Source: Glaciihabitans tibetensis (GTDB lineage: Bacteria; Actinomycetota; Actinomycetes; Actinomycetales; Microbacteriaceae). From it: 64,000 bases of DNA. Position numbers and translations under genes: made by a program. The stretch covers positions 1 to 64,000 of the forward strand of contig NZ_PVTL01000009.1 of the NCBI RefSeq assembly GCF_003003265.1. Direction: 5' to 3'. Below, in pieces: positions 44,232-53,011 of the stretch. The notes under the pieces are model-generated. The model searched no databases and was not told the origin of the DNA. It saw nothing but the letters and a program-made list of their open reading frames with translations. How positions within the stretch are numbered: position 1 is the first letter of the stretch; each line of letters opens with the position of its first letter.

Positions 44232-47200
44232 ATGAACTCCAACGCCCCATCCACCACCGGAACCCCGCGGGAGAGCGCGGCCAGCACCCGCGATCTCGCT
44301 AACGACGCGATCGTGCTCGTGCGGCGCTGGCTGGCCGAGGCATCCACCATTGCCTCCGACGCCTCGGCCCAGCAGCTCGCCGGCGTGCTCAAGGACCCGA
44401 ACGGCCTCGACTTCACCGTTGGGTTCGTCGACGGGGTGGTGCGCCCAGAAGACCTCGGTGTTGCGGCCCGCAACCTCGCGATCCTCGCGCCGAAGGTTCC
44501 CGCCTTCCTCCCGTGGTACATGAAGGCGGCCGTGCGCTGCGGCGGGGTCGCCGCCCCGCTGCTGCCGGCCGTTGTGGTTCCGATCGCCCGCAGTGTGCTG
44601 CGCCGCATGGTCGGACACCTCGTGGTGGATGCCACGGACTCCAGGCTCGGACCCGCCATCGCCCGCATGCGCACCGAAGGAATCCGCCTCAACGTGAACC
44701 TGCTGGGCGAAGCCGTGCTGGGCGAGAAGGAGGCAGCTCGGCGCCTGGCCGGAACCCACGCGCTGCTCGCCCGCGACGACGTCGACTACGTGTCGATCAA
44801 GGTGTCGTCGACCGTCAGCCCGCACGCGGCATGGGCGTTCGACGAGGCGGTGGACCACGTGGTGACGAGCCTGACGCCGCTGTTCGCCCGCGCCGCGGCA
44901 TCCCCCGTTCCCAAATTCATCAACCTCGACATGGAGGAATACAAAGACCTCGAGCTGACCATCGCGGTCTTCACGCGCATCCTTGACGCTCCCGAGTTCG
45001 TGAACCTCGAGGCCGGGATCGTGCTGCAGGCCTACCTGCCCGACGCGCTGTCGGCGATGGTGCGGCTGCAACAGTGGTCCGCGGCCCGCCGAGCCCGCGG
45101 TGGCGCCGGCATCAAGGTGCGCCTGGTGAAAGGCGCGAACCTGCCGATGGAGCAGGTCGAGGCCTCGCTGCACGACTGGCCGCTGGCGACCTGGTCGACC
45201 AAGCAGGACACCGACACGAACTACAAGCGCGTCGTGAACTACGCGCTGCACCCCGACCGCATCGAGAACGTGCGAGTCGGCGTTGCCGGGCACAACCTCT
45301 TCGACGTTGCCTACGCGTGGCTGCTCGCCGGTCGCCGTGGGGTGCAGCACGGCCTCGAGTTCGAGATGCTGCTGGGCATGGCGCAGGGCCAGGCCGAGGC
45401 CGTGCGCCGGGACGTCGGCGAGCTGCTGCTCTACACCCCGGTCGTGCACCCGCAGGAGTTCGACGTCGCCATCGCCTACCTGATCCGCCGGTTGGAGGAG
45501 GGCGCGAGCCAGGACAACTTCATGTCGGCCGTGTTCGAACTCAGCTCGAACGAGTCGCTGTTCGAGCGGGAGAAGCACCGCTTCCTGGCCTCGCTCGATG
45601 CCCTCGATGACGCGATCCCCGGCCCGAATCGCACGCAGGACCGTCGTGCCACCGACGCGATCGACGCGGGTGAGGCGCTCGATGCGGGTGCGGCGCTCGA
45701 TGCTGATGCGGCGCTCGATGCTGATGCCGCGCTCGGTGCTGATGCCGCGCTTTCGTTTAATGCGGGTGCGGCGGATGTCGGGGGCCGCGGCTTCACGAAC
45801 ACGCCAGACACCGACCCCGCACTTCCCGCCAACCGCGAGTGGGCCCGCGGCATCCTGGCGCGCGTTCCCGGCTCCGACCTCGGACGCGCGGCGATCAGCG
45901 CGGCGACGGTAGAAACGGAAGTGCAGCTGAACGCGGTGGTCGAGTCCGCGGTTTCTGCTAGCGGTGCCTGGGGTGCGCTGAGCGGTGCCGCGCGCGCCGA
46001 CATCCTGCACCGCGCCGGCGACCTGCTCGAAACTCACCGCGCCCGCCTGATGGAGGTGATGGCGTCGGAGACCGGCAAGACCCTCGACCAGTCCGACCCG
46101 GAGGTGTCTGAGGCGATCGACTTCGCGCACTACTACGCCGAGCGCGCCCGTGATCTGGATGCCATCGACGGCGCCAGCTTCGTTCCGGCGCGGCTGACCG
46201 TGGTCACTCCCCCGTGGAACTTTCCCGTGGCCATCCCCGCGGGATCCACCCTCGCCGCACTCGCTGCCGGATCCGCGGTGGTGATCAAGCCCGCACCGCA
46301 GGCGGAACGCTGCGGCGCGGTGATGGTCGAGGCGCTCTGGGAGGCCGGGGTTCCGCGCGAGGTGCTGAAGCTCGTGCAGGTGGGAGAGAACACCCTCGGC
46401 GCACAGCTGATCGCGCACCCCGCGGTCGACCGCGTCATTCTCACGGGCGGTTTCGAGACGGCCGAGCTATTCCGCTCTTTCCGTCCCGACCTGCCGCTGC
46501 TCGCGGAGACCTCCGGAAAAAACGCGATCATCGTCACCCCCAGCGCCGACCTCGACCTCGCGGTCAAAGACGTGGTGCACTCCGCGTTCGGCCACGCCGG
46601 GCAGAAGTGCTCGGCAGCATCGCTGGTGATCCTGGTCGGATCGGTCGCAACCTCGCGCCGCTTCCACAACCAGCTCGTCGACGCGGTCAGCTCGCTCAAA
46701 GTTGGCTACGCCGCCGAGGCGACCACCCAGATGGGGCCCATCATCGAGCCCGCCACCGGCAAACTGCTCTCCGGGCTGACCGAGCTGGGCGCCGGCGAGA
46801 GCTGGCTGGTCGCGCCGAAGCAGCTGGATGACACCGGAACACTGTGGAGCCCGGGCGTGCGCACGGGAGTCGCCCGCGGCTCGCACTTTCACCTCACTGA
46901 GTTCTTCGGCCCGATCCTCGGGGTGATGACCGCCCGCACCCTGGAGGAGGCCATCGCGATCCAGAACCAGGTCGACTACGGCCTCACCACGGGGCTGCAC
47001 TCGCTGAACCCGGCGGAGATCGCACTGTGGCTCGAGACCATCCAGGCCGGAAACCTCTACGTCAACCGCGGCACCACGGGCGCGATCGTGCAGCGCCAAC
47101 CGTTCGGCGGCTGGAAGCGCTCGGCCGTGGGCGCGGGCACAAAGGCCGGCGGCCCGAATTACCTCGTCGGGCTGGGGTCCTGGGTTTCTGCGCCGAGCAA

Positions 47201-48017
47201 CTCCACGACTGAGGCCACAAACCCGACTGTGCGGGCGCTATTGGACGCTGCGGGATCTGCGGGATCTGCGGGATCTGCGGGCTCCAGATCCGCGGGCGCA
47301 GGTTCGGCGGGCGCAGGTTCGGCGGGCGCAGGTTCGGCCAGATCCGCGGGCGCAGGTTCTCCGACCGCCGTTTCTCCAACTGCCGGTTCTCCAACCGCCG
47401 TTCCTGCACGGCTGAGCGCCGCCGACCTCGCGTTCCTCCGGCGCTCCGCACGCAGCGATGCCGCCGCGTGGGCGGTCGAGTTCGGCATCGCAAAAGATGT
47501 TTCTGGGCTGACAGCCGAGCGCAACGTGTTCCGCTATGTGCCGGAATCGGTGCACGTGCGTGTGCCCGGCGCCGCGACATCCGCCACCACCTTGCACGGA
47601 GCACCGCTCGCTCGCCTCGTGCGCACCCTCATCGCCGCGGCAACGGCCAGAGCTCACGTGCAGGTATCGACCGCGGTTCCGGTTGCTCCGGCCCTGATCG
47701 AGGCCACGCGCGGCACCGCCACCTTCACGGTGGAGAGCAACGAGCAGTGGCTGGTCTCGGCGGGGCAGCTGCACGACACCCGGGTTCGCCTGCTCGACGG
47801 GGATGCCGTATCGGTCGCGACCGCCACCTCCTCGGCGAGCGCCGCGGCCGCTGCACTCACCTTCGCCACCGGCGGCCGACCGGACATCGCGGTCTACTGC
47901 AACCCGGTCACCGAGTCCGGACGCGTCGACATGCTGCCGTTCCTCAAGGAGCAGGCGATCAGCATCACGGCGCACCGCTTTGGCACGCCGAACGGCCTGT
48001 CGGACGGACTGCTGTAG
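44232..48017 (+). CDS. putA: Bifunctional proline dehydrogenase / P5C dehydrogenase
   Basis: The 1261-residue protein oxidises proline to glutamate in two steps. Proline dehydrogenase (about 1-470): GIRLNVNLLGEAVLGEKEA, YVSIKVSS, FINLDMEEYKDLELT, GAGIKVRLVKGANLPMEQ, YKRVVNYAL. P5C dehydrogenase (about 530-1000): VVTPPWNFPVAIPAGSTLAA, Glu759 in LAETSGKNA, catalytic Cys793 in HAGQKCSAAS. A degenerate ALDH-like C-terminal domain (about 1060-1261) follows. Two Ala/Asp- and Ala/Gly/Ser-rich linkers at about 475-515 and 1006-1058 are encoded by tandem repeats. No N-terminal ribbon-helix-helix domain is present, so it does not regulate itself. Confidence 0.95.
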   Translation: MNSNAPSTTGTPRESAASTRDLANDAIVLVRRWLAEASTIASDASAQQLAGVLKDPNGLDFTVGFVDGVVRPEDLGVAARNLAILAPKVPAFLPWYMKAAVRCGGVAAPLLPAVVVPIARSVLRRMVGHLVVDATDSRLGPAIARMRTEGIRLNVNLLGEAVLGEKEAARRLAGTHALLARDDVDYVSIKVSSTVSPHAAWAFDEAVDHVVTSLTPLFARAAASPVPKFINLDMEEYKDLELTIAVFTRILDAPEFVNLEAGIVLQAYLPDALSAMVRLQQWSAARRARGGAGIKVRLVKGANLPMEQVEASLHDWPLATWSTKQDTDTNYKRVVNYALHPDRIENVRVGVAGHNLFDVAYAWLLAGRRGVQHGLEFEMLLGMAQGQAEAVRRDVGELLLYTPVVHPQEFDVAIAYLIRRLEEGASQDNFMSAVFELSSNESLFEREKHRFLASLDALDDAIPGPNRTQDRRATDAIDAGEALDAGAALDADAALDADAALGADAALSFNAGAADVGGRGFTNTPDTDPALPANREWARGILARVPGSDLGRAAISAATVETEVQLNAVVESAVSASGAWGALSGAARADILHRAGDLLETHRARLMEVMASETGKTLDQSDPEVSEAIDFAHYYAERARDLDAIDGASFVPARLTVVTPPWNFPVAIPAGSTLAALAAGSAVVIKPAPQAERCGAVMVEALWEAGVPREVLKLVQVGENTLGAQLIAHPAVDRVILTGGFETAELFRSFRPDLPLLAETSGKNAIIVTPSADLDLAVKDVVHSAFGHAGQKCSAASLVILVGSVATSRRFHNQLVDAVSSLKVGYAAEATTQMGPIIEPATGKLLSGLTELGAGESWLVAPKQLDDTGTLWSPGVRTGVARGSHFHLTEFFGPILGVMTARTLEEAIAIQNQVDYGLTTGLHSLNPAEIALWLETIQAGNLYVNRGTTGAIVQRQPFGGWKRSAVGAGTKAGGPNYLVGLGSWVSAPSNSTTEATNPTVRALLDAAGSAGSAGSAGSRSAGAGSAGAGSAGAGSARSAGAGSPTAVSPTAGSPTAVPARLSAADLAFLRRSARSDAAAWAVEFGIAKDVSGLTAERNVFRYVPESVHVRVPGAATSATTLHGAPLARLVRTLIAAATARAHVQVSTAVPVAPALIEATRGTATFTVESNEQWLVSAGQLHDTRVRLLDGDAVSVATATSSASAAAAALTFATGGRPDIAVYCNPVTESGRVDMLPFLKEQAISITAHRFGTPNGLSDGLL
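45675..45746 (+). repeat. 18-bp minisatellite in the first PutA linker
   Basis: Four units of about GCGCTCGATGCTGATGCG encode repeated ALDADA hexapeptides between the proline dehydrogenase and P5C dehydrogenase domains. Units at 45675, 45693, 45711 and 45729 differ at a few positions. Changes in copy number would keep the frame. Confidence 0.9.
47249..47405 (+). repeat. Minisatellites in the second PutA linker
   Basis: Successive arrays GCGGGATCT (9 bp, three copies), GCGGGCGCAGGTTCG (15 bp, three copies plus a later one) and a (C/T)TCTCC(A/G)AC(C/T)GCCG module encode a Gly-Ser-Ala then Ser-Pro-Thr-Ala linker. All unit lengths are multiples of three. Confidence 0.9.
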
Positions 48018-48049
48018 CTCAGGCCCACCGGATCCCACGAGGTGACACC

Positions 48050-48330
48050 ATTGGTCGTAGCGGTTGAAGTTGCAGCGACCAAACTCGCCACTTCGCGACC
48101 TGCCGTCGACATAACGCGACACCTCGACCAGACCCCGTCGACATAACGCGACACCTCAAAGTTCGGGTACCAACGAAACATGACACCTCGAAATCTGGGC
48201 CGCGACAAATCCTGACACCTGGGGGATGTCTCGCGGCAACGTTCCGCGAGCGGCGACAAATCGTGGCACCTCGGCATCTGGGCTGCCGCAGAAAGTGACC
48301 AGTCACCCACCCCAGTCACCCACCCCAGTC
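48050..48330. repeat. Degenerate GACACCT-type repeat cluster between putA and patatin
   Basis: CGACATAACGCGACACCTC occurs at 48107-48125 and 48139-48157. Variants follow at about 48173 (ACGAAACATGACACCTCG), 48202 (GCGACAAATCCTGACACCT) and 48254 (GCGACAAATCGTGGCACCT), and TCTGGGC follows two of them. From 48301, AGTCACCCACCCC is repeated twice. The spacer has no gene. It may be a graveyard of insertion-element ends. Confidence 0.8.
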
Positions 48331-48363
48331 GACTCGCCACCCCGACCAGTCACCCCCGTTGAC

Positions 48364-49227
48364 TCACCAGCTCAGCTGGTCAACCAGTCCCGCGGCCTGA
48401 CGCCCCTGCCGCAGTCCCGCCCGCGCCGAGGCCGCCCGCGTGGTGGTGCTAAGCGGGTTGCGACCGAACGCGCGCACGGACTCGGCGTCGGCATAGACGA
48501 GGTGACTGCGGCCATGCTCGAACACGTCGAGTTCGCCCTGCGAGACGCTGCCGATTCCGGGTCCCCCTTCGCGCATGGGCACCAGGATCAGCACGGGATC
48601 ACACCCGGCCGCGAGGTCGGCGTTCGCGATCGACCGCATCCCGCCGTCCATGTACCGGCGCCCGTCGATCGTGACCGGCGGAAAGATACCCGGAACCGCG
48701 CAACTCGCCGCAACGGCGGAGGCCAGGTCGACCCCAGCGTCCCGGTCGAACACCCGAAACTCGCCGGACTCGACGTCGACCGCGGTGATGAGCAGGCGGC
48801 GCTCCGGCCAGTCGCGCCCGGGCAACCGTCGGCCGATGCTGGCGATCCACGCGTCTTCTGGGCCCGTGGCTGCTTTCGCCGCGAACGCCCCAATCCTCCT
48901 GCGCGCCTCCTCCGGGGACTTTGCGCCGATACGCGACGACACCATCGCGGTCGCGACCTTCGCGATACCCCAGAACGATCGTTGTTGGCCCGGGCTGGCG
49001 GATGTCTCGCTGTCCAGCTCCGGCTGCAGCAACTGTTCGGCGGCGATACCACTGGCGAGCATCGTGGCGACGACCGATCCGGCGGAGGTGCCCACGTACG
49101 TGGTGTCGGGGTCGCGAATCCTATCCATGACCTCGGGACTGCTCGTCTCCAGCCCCGCGAGGTATCCGAGCTCCCACGCAATCCCGACGCTGCCGCCTCC
49201 GGCCAGTACGAGCGCTCCGCGTGCCAC
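48364..49227 (-). CDS. Patatin-like phospholipase
   Basis: A 287-residue acyl hydrolase. The oxyanion loop is VLAGGGSVGIAWELG, the nucleophile Ser lies in GTSAGSVVA, and the Asp of the dyad in MDGGMRSIANADLA. It likely cleaves lipid acyl chains in the cytosol or at the membrane. GTG 49227 begins the protein directly before the family start. It is convergent with putA and divergent from a TauE-type exporter. Confidence 0.92.
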   Translation of the reverse strand: MARGALVLAGGGSVGIAWELGYLAGLETSSPEVMDRIRDPDTTYVGTSAGSVVATMLASGIAAEQLLQPELDSETSASPGQQRSFWGIAKVATAMVSSRIGAKSPEEARRRIGAFAAKAATGPEDAWIASIGRRLPGRDWPERRLLITAVDVESGEFRVFDRDAGVDLASAVAASCAVPGIFPPVTIDGRRYMDGGMRSIANADLAAGCDPVLILVPMREGGPGIGSVSQGELDVFEHGRSHLVYADAESVRAFGRNPLSTTTRAASARAGLRQGRQAAGLVDQLSW

Positions 49228-49446
49228 GGCAATCCCTTCATCCCCCGCCCGGCGGACCGATGAGAGATGCTCGCCGACCTGCTTCTGCGGTATCAGCAGC
49301 CTAGACGAGGGTTCGTGGCGCTATCTCAGCATCGATCTCCACTCGATCTCCGCTTGTGCGCCGAGTCAATACACTGAAGGCTGTCGAAACGTGGTGCCCC
49401 ACCACGCACCGCGCTTCACCGCACCACTTTCACCGCAGGAGACCCC

Positions 49447-50268
49447 GTGACGCAACCAGATCAGCACGCCACCGATCGCCCCTCACCCCGCCCCGGAACC
49501 CGCTACTGGATCGCGCTTGCGCTGATCGGCATCATCGGCGGGCTGCTGTCCGGCATGTTCGGCATCGGCGGCGGCATCATCATGGTCCCGCTGCTCATCT
49601 CCCTCGCGGGTATGGACCAGCGGCACGCGTCGGCCACCTCGCTCGTCGCGATCATCCCGACGGCGATCGTCGGTTCGATCACCTACCTCGTCAACGGGCA
49701 GATCGACCTGCTGGCCGGCCTGATCATCGCCGTCGGCGCGGTCGTCGGCGCGATCATCGGCAGCGCTCTGCTCAAACGCATTCCCCTGGTCTGGCTGCGC
49801 TGGATGTTCATCGTGCTGATCCTCGCGGTCGCGGCGCGGATGCTGCTGATCGTTCCCGTGCGCGGCGAGCAGCTGGAACTCGACGCGCTGCTCGGCCTCG
49901 GCTACCTCGCGCTCGGGCTCGTGATGGGTATCGCCTCCGGACTGTTCGGCATCGGCGGCGGCATCATCGCGGTGCCCTCGCTCATCGCGATCTTCGGAAT
50001 GAGCGACCTCATCGCGAAGGGCACCTCGCTGCTGGTCATGATTCCCACCGGGATCACCGGCACCATCAACAACGTACGCAACGGGCTCGTCGACGTGCGC
50101 GCGGGACTCGTGGTGGGCATCGCGGCAACAATCGCGGCCGTCCCTGGCGTGGCCCTCGCGCTGCTGCTGACCCCGCGGCTGTCCGCGATCCTGTTTGCGG
50201 CGCTCCTGCTCGTGGCCGCGATCCAGCTGACGATCAAAGCGATCCGGGCCCAGCGCAAGGCCAAGTAG
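49447..50268 (+). CDS. TauE/SafE-family sulfite/anion exporter
   Basis: A 273-residue membrane protein with about eight spans and the two family repeats: IIGGLLSGMFGIGGGIIMVP and VMGIASGLFGIGGGIIAVPS. Conserved SATSLVAIIPTAIVG and KGTSLLVMIPTGITG follow each. The family exports sulfite, sulfoacetate or other organic anions; substrate is not predictable. GTG 49447 follows CAGGAG. Confidence 0.93.
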   Translation: MTQPDQHATDRPSPRPGTRYWIALALIGIIGGLLSGMFGIGGGIIMVPLLISLAGMDQRHASATSLVAIIPTAIVGSITYLVNGQIDLLAGLIIAVGAVVGAIIGSALLKRIPLVWLRWMFIVLILAVAARMLLIVPVRGEQLELDALLGLGYLALGLVMGIASGLFGIGGGIIAVPSLIAIFGMSDLIAKGTSLLVMIPTGITGTINNVRNGLVDVRAGLVVGIAATIAAVPGVALALLLTPRLSAILFAALLLVAAIQLTIKAIRAQRKAK

Positions 50269-50342
50269 GCCCGGGCCCAGCGCACCGCCACGTGGCCCCA
50301 AGCGCAGCGCAAGGCTTACAACGCCGTGAGGTGGATGTCGCG

Positions 50343-50735
50343 CTACGCGGCCTGGTACAGCTCGAGCGGCTGACCATCGGGGTCGAAGAAGAACGCCATC
50401 CGCCGCCCGGTATGCGGGTCGACGCGCAGTTCCTCACAGCGAACGCCGGCAGCGGCGAGCTCGGCGAGCGCCGCCTCCACGTCATCCACCTCGAACGCGA
50501 GGTGGCGCAGCCCGGTCTGCTCCGGACCGCTGCCGCGCTCCGGCGGTGACGGAAACGAGAACAGCTCCAGCAGGTAGGTGCCGTTCAACGCCAGGTCGCC
50601 CATCCACGAGTCGCGCTCGGCCCGGTACACCTCGGACAGCAGCTCGAACCCGAGCACCTCCGTGTAGAACTTCTTCGACAGCTCGTAGTCGGTCGCGATG
50701 ATGGCTATGTGATGCACCCGGTTGATTCGCACCAC
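50343..50735 (-). CDS. VOC-family glyoxalase-like protein (YaeR/GloA2 type)
   Basis: A 130-residue metal-binding protein with four ligands in typical places: His in RVHHIAIIATDYE, Glu in YLLELFSFPSPPE, His in GLRHLAFEVDD and Glu in GQPLELYQ. The sequence follows the YaeR/SMU1112c subgroup of lactoylglutathione-lyase-like proteins. Because actinobacteria lack glutathione, a different thiol or substrate is likely. Confidence 0.9.
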   Translation of the reverse strand: MVRINRVHHIAIIATDYELSKKFYTEVLGFELLSEVYRAERDSWMGDLALNGTYLLELFSFPSPPERGSGPEQTGLRHLAFEVDDVEAALAELAAAGVRCEELRVDPHTGRRMAFFFDPDGQPLELYQAA

Positions 50736-50795
50736 GCCAGATTAGTCGCTGCGTCGAGTGGCAGCAGCCTCGGCCGGGTCCGACACCGTCCCGCC

Positions 50796-51173
50796 TCAGC
50801 GCTCGTGGCTACCCAAATCTATGCGTTCCGCGATGTCGGAAACCTCGTCGAGGCGCCCGGAAGCCACGCCGATAATGAATTGGTAGGCCTCATCATTGGA
50901 CCAGGTCAACCTGCGCCCGTTGATACCAAGGAAGGCGATCAGCGCGGCAAGACTCAGCCGTTTGTTGCCGTCGATCAGGCCATAATTTCGGGCCAGGGAG
51001 TGCGTCAACGCGGCGGCCTTCGCGTTCAGATCCCCGTACGCATCCACCCCAAACGCGCTCGCGCGAGGACGGGCCAGCGCCGACTCGAGCAGCCCCTGGT
51101 CTCGAACAGGCACGTCTCCCCCGAGCGCTCTCTGCCCGACGTAGAGGAGATCCGAATAGGTGAGATAGATCAC
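50796..51173 (-). CDS. doc: Doc-type (Fic-fold) toxin with altered active site
   Basis: A 125-residue death-on-curing family protein: IYLTYSDLLYVGQRALGG, VRDQGLLESALARPRASAFG, and the core HSLARNYGLIDGNKRLSLAA. In Doc the core motif is HxFx(D/A)xNKR, in which His starts phosphorylation of EF-Tu. Here the aligned residue is Tyr64 (codon TAT on the minus strand, 50982-50984), while DGNKR is intact. The toxin may be inactive, or changed. The GTG start overlaps the antitoxin stop (GTGA), as in intact operons. Confidence 0.9.
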   Translation of the reverse strand: MIYLTYSDLLYVGQRALGGDVPVRDQGLLESALARPRASAFGVDAYGDLNAKAAALTHSLARNYGLIDGNKRLSLAALIAFLGINGRRLTWSNDEAYQFIIGVASGRLDEVSDIAERIDLGSHER

Positions 51174-51373
51174 TTTCCGAGACGTTCGAGTGCCTCGGCG
51201 TAGCGCGGGAGTTCCTCGTCGAGCACAATCCTCAGCAGATCCTGGCGACTGTGATTCTCGACGTATTCACGTACCGCCTGTTTCGCGACGTCCTGCATCG
51301 ATCGTTTCTCATAGTCGGCACGGCGACGCAGCGCGTCTGCTTCGGCATCTGTCAAGCGAAGGGTCATCGGCAT
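51170..51373 (-). CDS. Ribbon-helix-helix antitoxin
   Basis: The 67-residue protein begins MTLRLTDAEADALRRRADYE, a ribbon strand and helix, followed by KRSMQDVAKQAVREYVENHS (second helix) and a C-terminal tail that would wrap the Doc partner. It should bind its own promoter and neutralise the toxin. A second ATG two residues in is possible. The 51374-51559 gap upstream holds nothing recognised. Confidence 0.88.
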   Translation of the reverse strand: MPMTLRLTDAEADALRRRADYEKRSMQDVAKQAVREYVENHSRQDLLRIVLDEELPRYAEALERLGK

Positions 51374-51559
51374 ACGCAGATGGTATCACCAGTGACACCG
51401 CGTGCCGGGATCCTCACGGCCGCATACCTCGTGAGGAGTCTCAGAAATTCAGGCGGAGCCGATACCCGCTTTTCCTCGCCCGTACGCGAGGATATAGCTC
51501 CGGTCGTGGCACGGAGAGCGGACACCCGCTCAAGGAGTCCCCCGATCGCGTGGGAGTAG

Positions 51560-52033
51560 CTATGACTCCGGGTCGCGTGCGTCCCAGCCCGGGACGTTGA
51601 CCTGGATTGCGTCGGGGCCAACGAAATTGCGCAGCGTCTCTTGGAGTGCAGCGACGGCGTCCACGCCTGCCTGCTCCTCCCATTGCTCACGGAGTCTTTC
51701 AAAAACGGCCTCGCCCTCACGAAGCATTGTCTTTCCATGCTCGGTGACACTCAACCGAATGCGACGCTTGTCAGTCGGATCGGGTTCCCGGGCAACGTAG
51801 CCCCGATCCTCCAGCAGGCTGATCGTATTCGCGGCGGCCTGCTTGGTGATGGACATCGCTCGCCCCAGCTCTGAGGCGCTATCCGCGCCGGACAGGATGG
51901 AATGCAATGCGAAGTCATGCACCGGCCGGACGTCGTCGTACCCGAGCTTCGAGAGCTCGACCGAGCCCTGGTCCGCCATCTTTCGGAAGCCGGCGAGGAG
52001 TAAGAGCGCGAGGTCAGCACCTGATCGAGACAT
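51560..52033 (-). CDS. MarR-family regulator of the adjacent hydrolase
   Basis: A 157-residue winged-helix protein: LGRAMSITKQAAANTISLLE and DRGYVAREPDPTDKRRIRLS, including the wing DxRR. It is divergent from the hydrolase gene and the shared region carries a strong palindrome that should be its operator. The ATG at 52033 has no ribosome site but TAAGCT six bases upstream, hinting at a leaderless transcript. Confidence 0.92.
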   Translation of the reverse strand: MSRSGADLALLLLAGFRKMADQGSVELSKLGYDDVRPVHDFALHSILSGADSASELGRAMSITKQAAANTISLLEDRGYVAREPDPTDKRRIRLSVTEHGKTMLREGEAVFERLREQWEEQAGVDAVAALQETLRNFVGPDAIQVNVPGWDARDPES

Positions 52034-52054
52034 GGGTTTAGCTTACGACTCGAC

Positions 52055-52104
52055 TTGACATAGACAACTGCCTTGTCTATCTTTAAAAGACAGGCCACTT
52101 GTCT
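52055..52104 (+). promoter_or_regulatory. Promoter with operator in the spacer
   Basis: TTGACA (52055-52060) and TATCTT (52078-52083) are separated by exactly 17 bp. TAGACAA-CTGCC-TTGTCTA (52061-52079) fills that spacer. A weaker repeat AGACA-N7-TGTCT follows at 52088-52104. A bound MarR dimer would exclude RNA polymerase, and the second site could extend the complex. Confidence 0.8.
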
Positions 52105-52120
52105 ATTGGAGTTCAATGTT

Positions 52121-53011
52121 ATGACGATCGTCAGTCCCGCCGGTGCAACCATCCCGGAGGTCACACACCATGTTGTCGACCTGAACGGCACCCCGATTCA
52201 CTACGTCTCAGCGGGTAGCAAGGGTTCGCCGATCGTGCTCGTTCACGGATGGCCAGAGACCTGGTGGGCCTTCCACAAGCTCATTCCGCGACTCGCACAG
52301 ACCCACCGGGTTTATGCCCTCGACCTGCGAGGGTTCGGAGACTCCGGCAACGAAAACACTGGATGGGAGGAGCAAGTCGCTGCCGACGACCTGCACTGTC
52401 TCGTCGAGCACCTGGACCTTGGCTCCGTGCACGTCCTTGTCCAGGACATCAGCGGAGGCGTCGGATTCCGCTTCGCCGCGACGCACCCCGGAGATGTGCT
52501 CAGCTTCACAGCGATCGAATCAGCCCTGGCAGGGTTTGGCCTGGAAATGCTCGCGGACGTCAACGGTTTCGGATCCTGGCATGTCGGCTTCCTGGGTACT
52601 CCGGGCATACCGTCACTGATGCTCCCGGGGCGCGAACGCACACTGATCGCCGAGTGGGCCTACCCGATGATGAACGGCACCGAGGGCGCTATCAGCGAGG
52701 CCGATCTCGAAGAGTTCATCCGCTCCTACTCTCGCGCTGGCGGATGGCGAGGCACCGAGAGCCTCTACCGGGCTATTTTCACCGACAAAGGCGCCACCAA
52801 GACGTTGGCTGAAGCGCATCCGATCGAGGTACCAGTGCTCACGGTCGATGGGGCAAACCACCCCTTCACAGCGACCTCATTCCAGCAGGTCAGTTCAGGT
52901 GAGTTCAGCTCAGTGCACATCGAGGGAATCGGCCACCTAGTCGCTCAGGAAGCTCCCGAGCAGCTTGCCGCCGCGGTCCTTGAATTCGTCGCGGGCGTCG
53001 ACCGCGACTGA
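52121..53011 (+). CDS. Alpha/beta-hydrolase (epoxide hydrolase/dehalogenase-like)
   Basis: A 296-residue enzyme with HGWPETWWAFHKLIPRLAQT (oxyanion motif HGWP), VYALDLRGFGDSG, a nucleophile elbow VQDISGGVGFRFA with Asp, and catalytic His in IEGIGHLVAQEAPEQL. The Ile-Ser after Asp in place of the usual Trp-Gly is atypical, so the substrate pocket or reaction may differ. ATG 52121 has TTGGAG nine bases upstream. It is the likely target of the divergent MarR protein. Confidence 0.88.
   Translation: MTIVSPAGATIPEVTHHVVDLNGTPIHYVSAGSKGSPIVLVHGWPETWWAFHKLIPRLAQTHRVYALDLRGFGDSGNENTGWEEQVAADDLHCLVEHLDLGSVHVLVQDISGGVGFRFAATHPGDVLSFTAIESALAGFGLEMLADVNGFGSWHVGFLGTPGIPSLMLPGRERTLIAEWAYPMMNGTEGAISEADLEEFIRSYSRAGGWRGTESLYRAIFTDKGATKTLAEAHPIEVPVLTVDGANHPFTATSFQQVSSGEFSSVHIEGIGHLVAQEAPEQLAAAVLEFVAGVDRD

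Noticed and set aside
44091..46418. 775-codon open frame on the minus strand over putA
   Set aside because: Antisense shadow of PutA; low-complexity His/Arg/Gly composition without domains.
51364..51750. 128-codon minus-strand frame between antitoxin and MarR
   Set aside because: Overlaps the MarR gene in another frame; no family signal or ribosome site.
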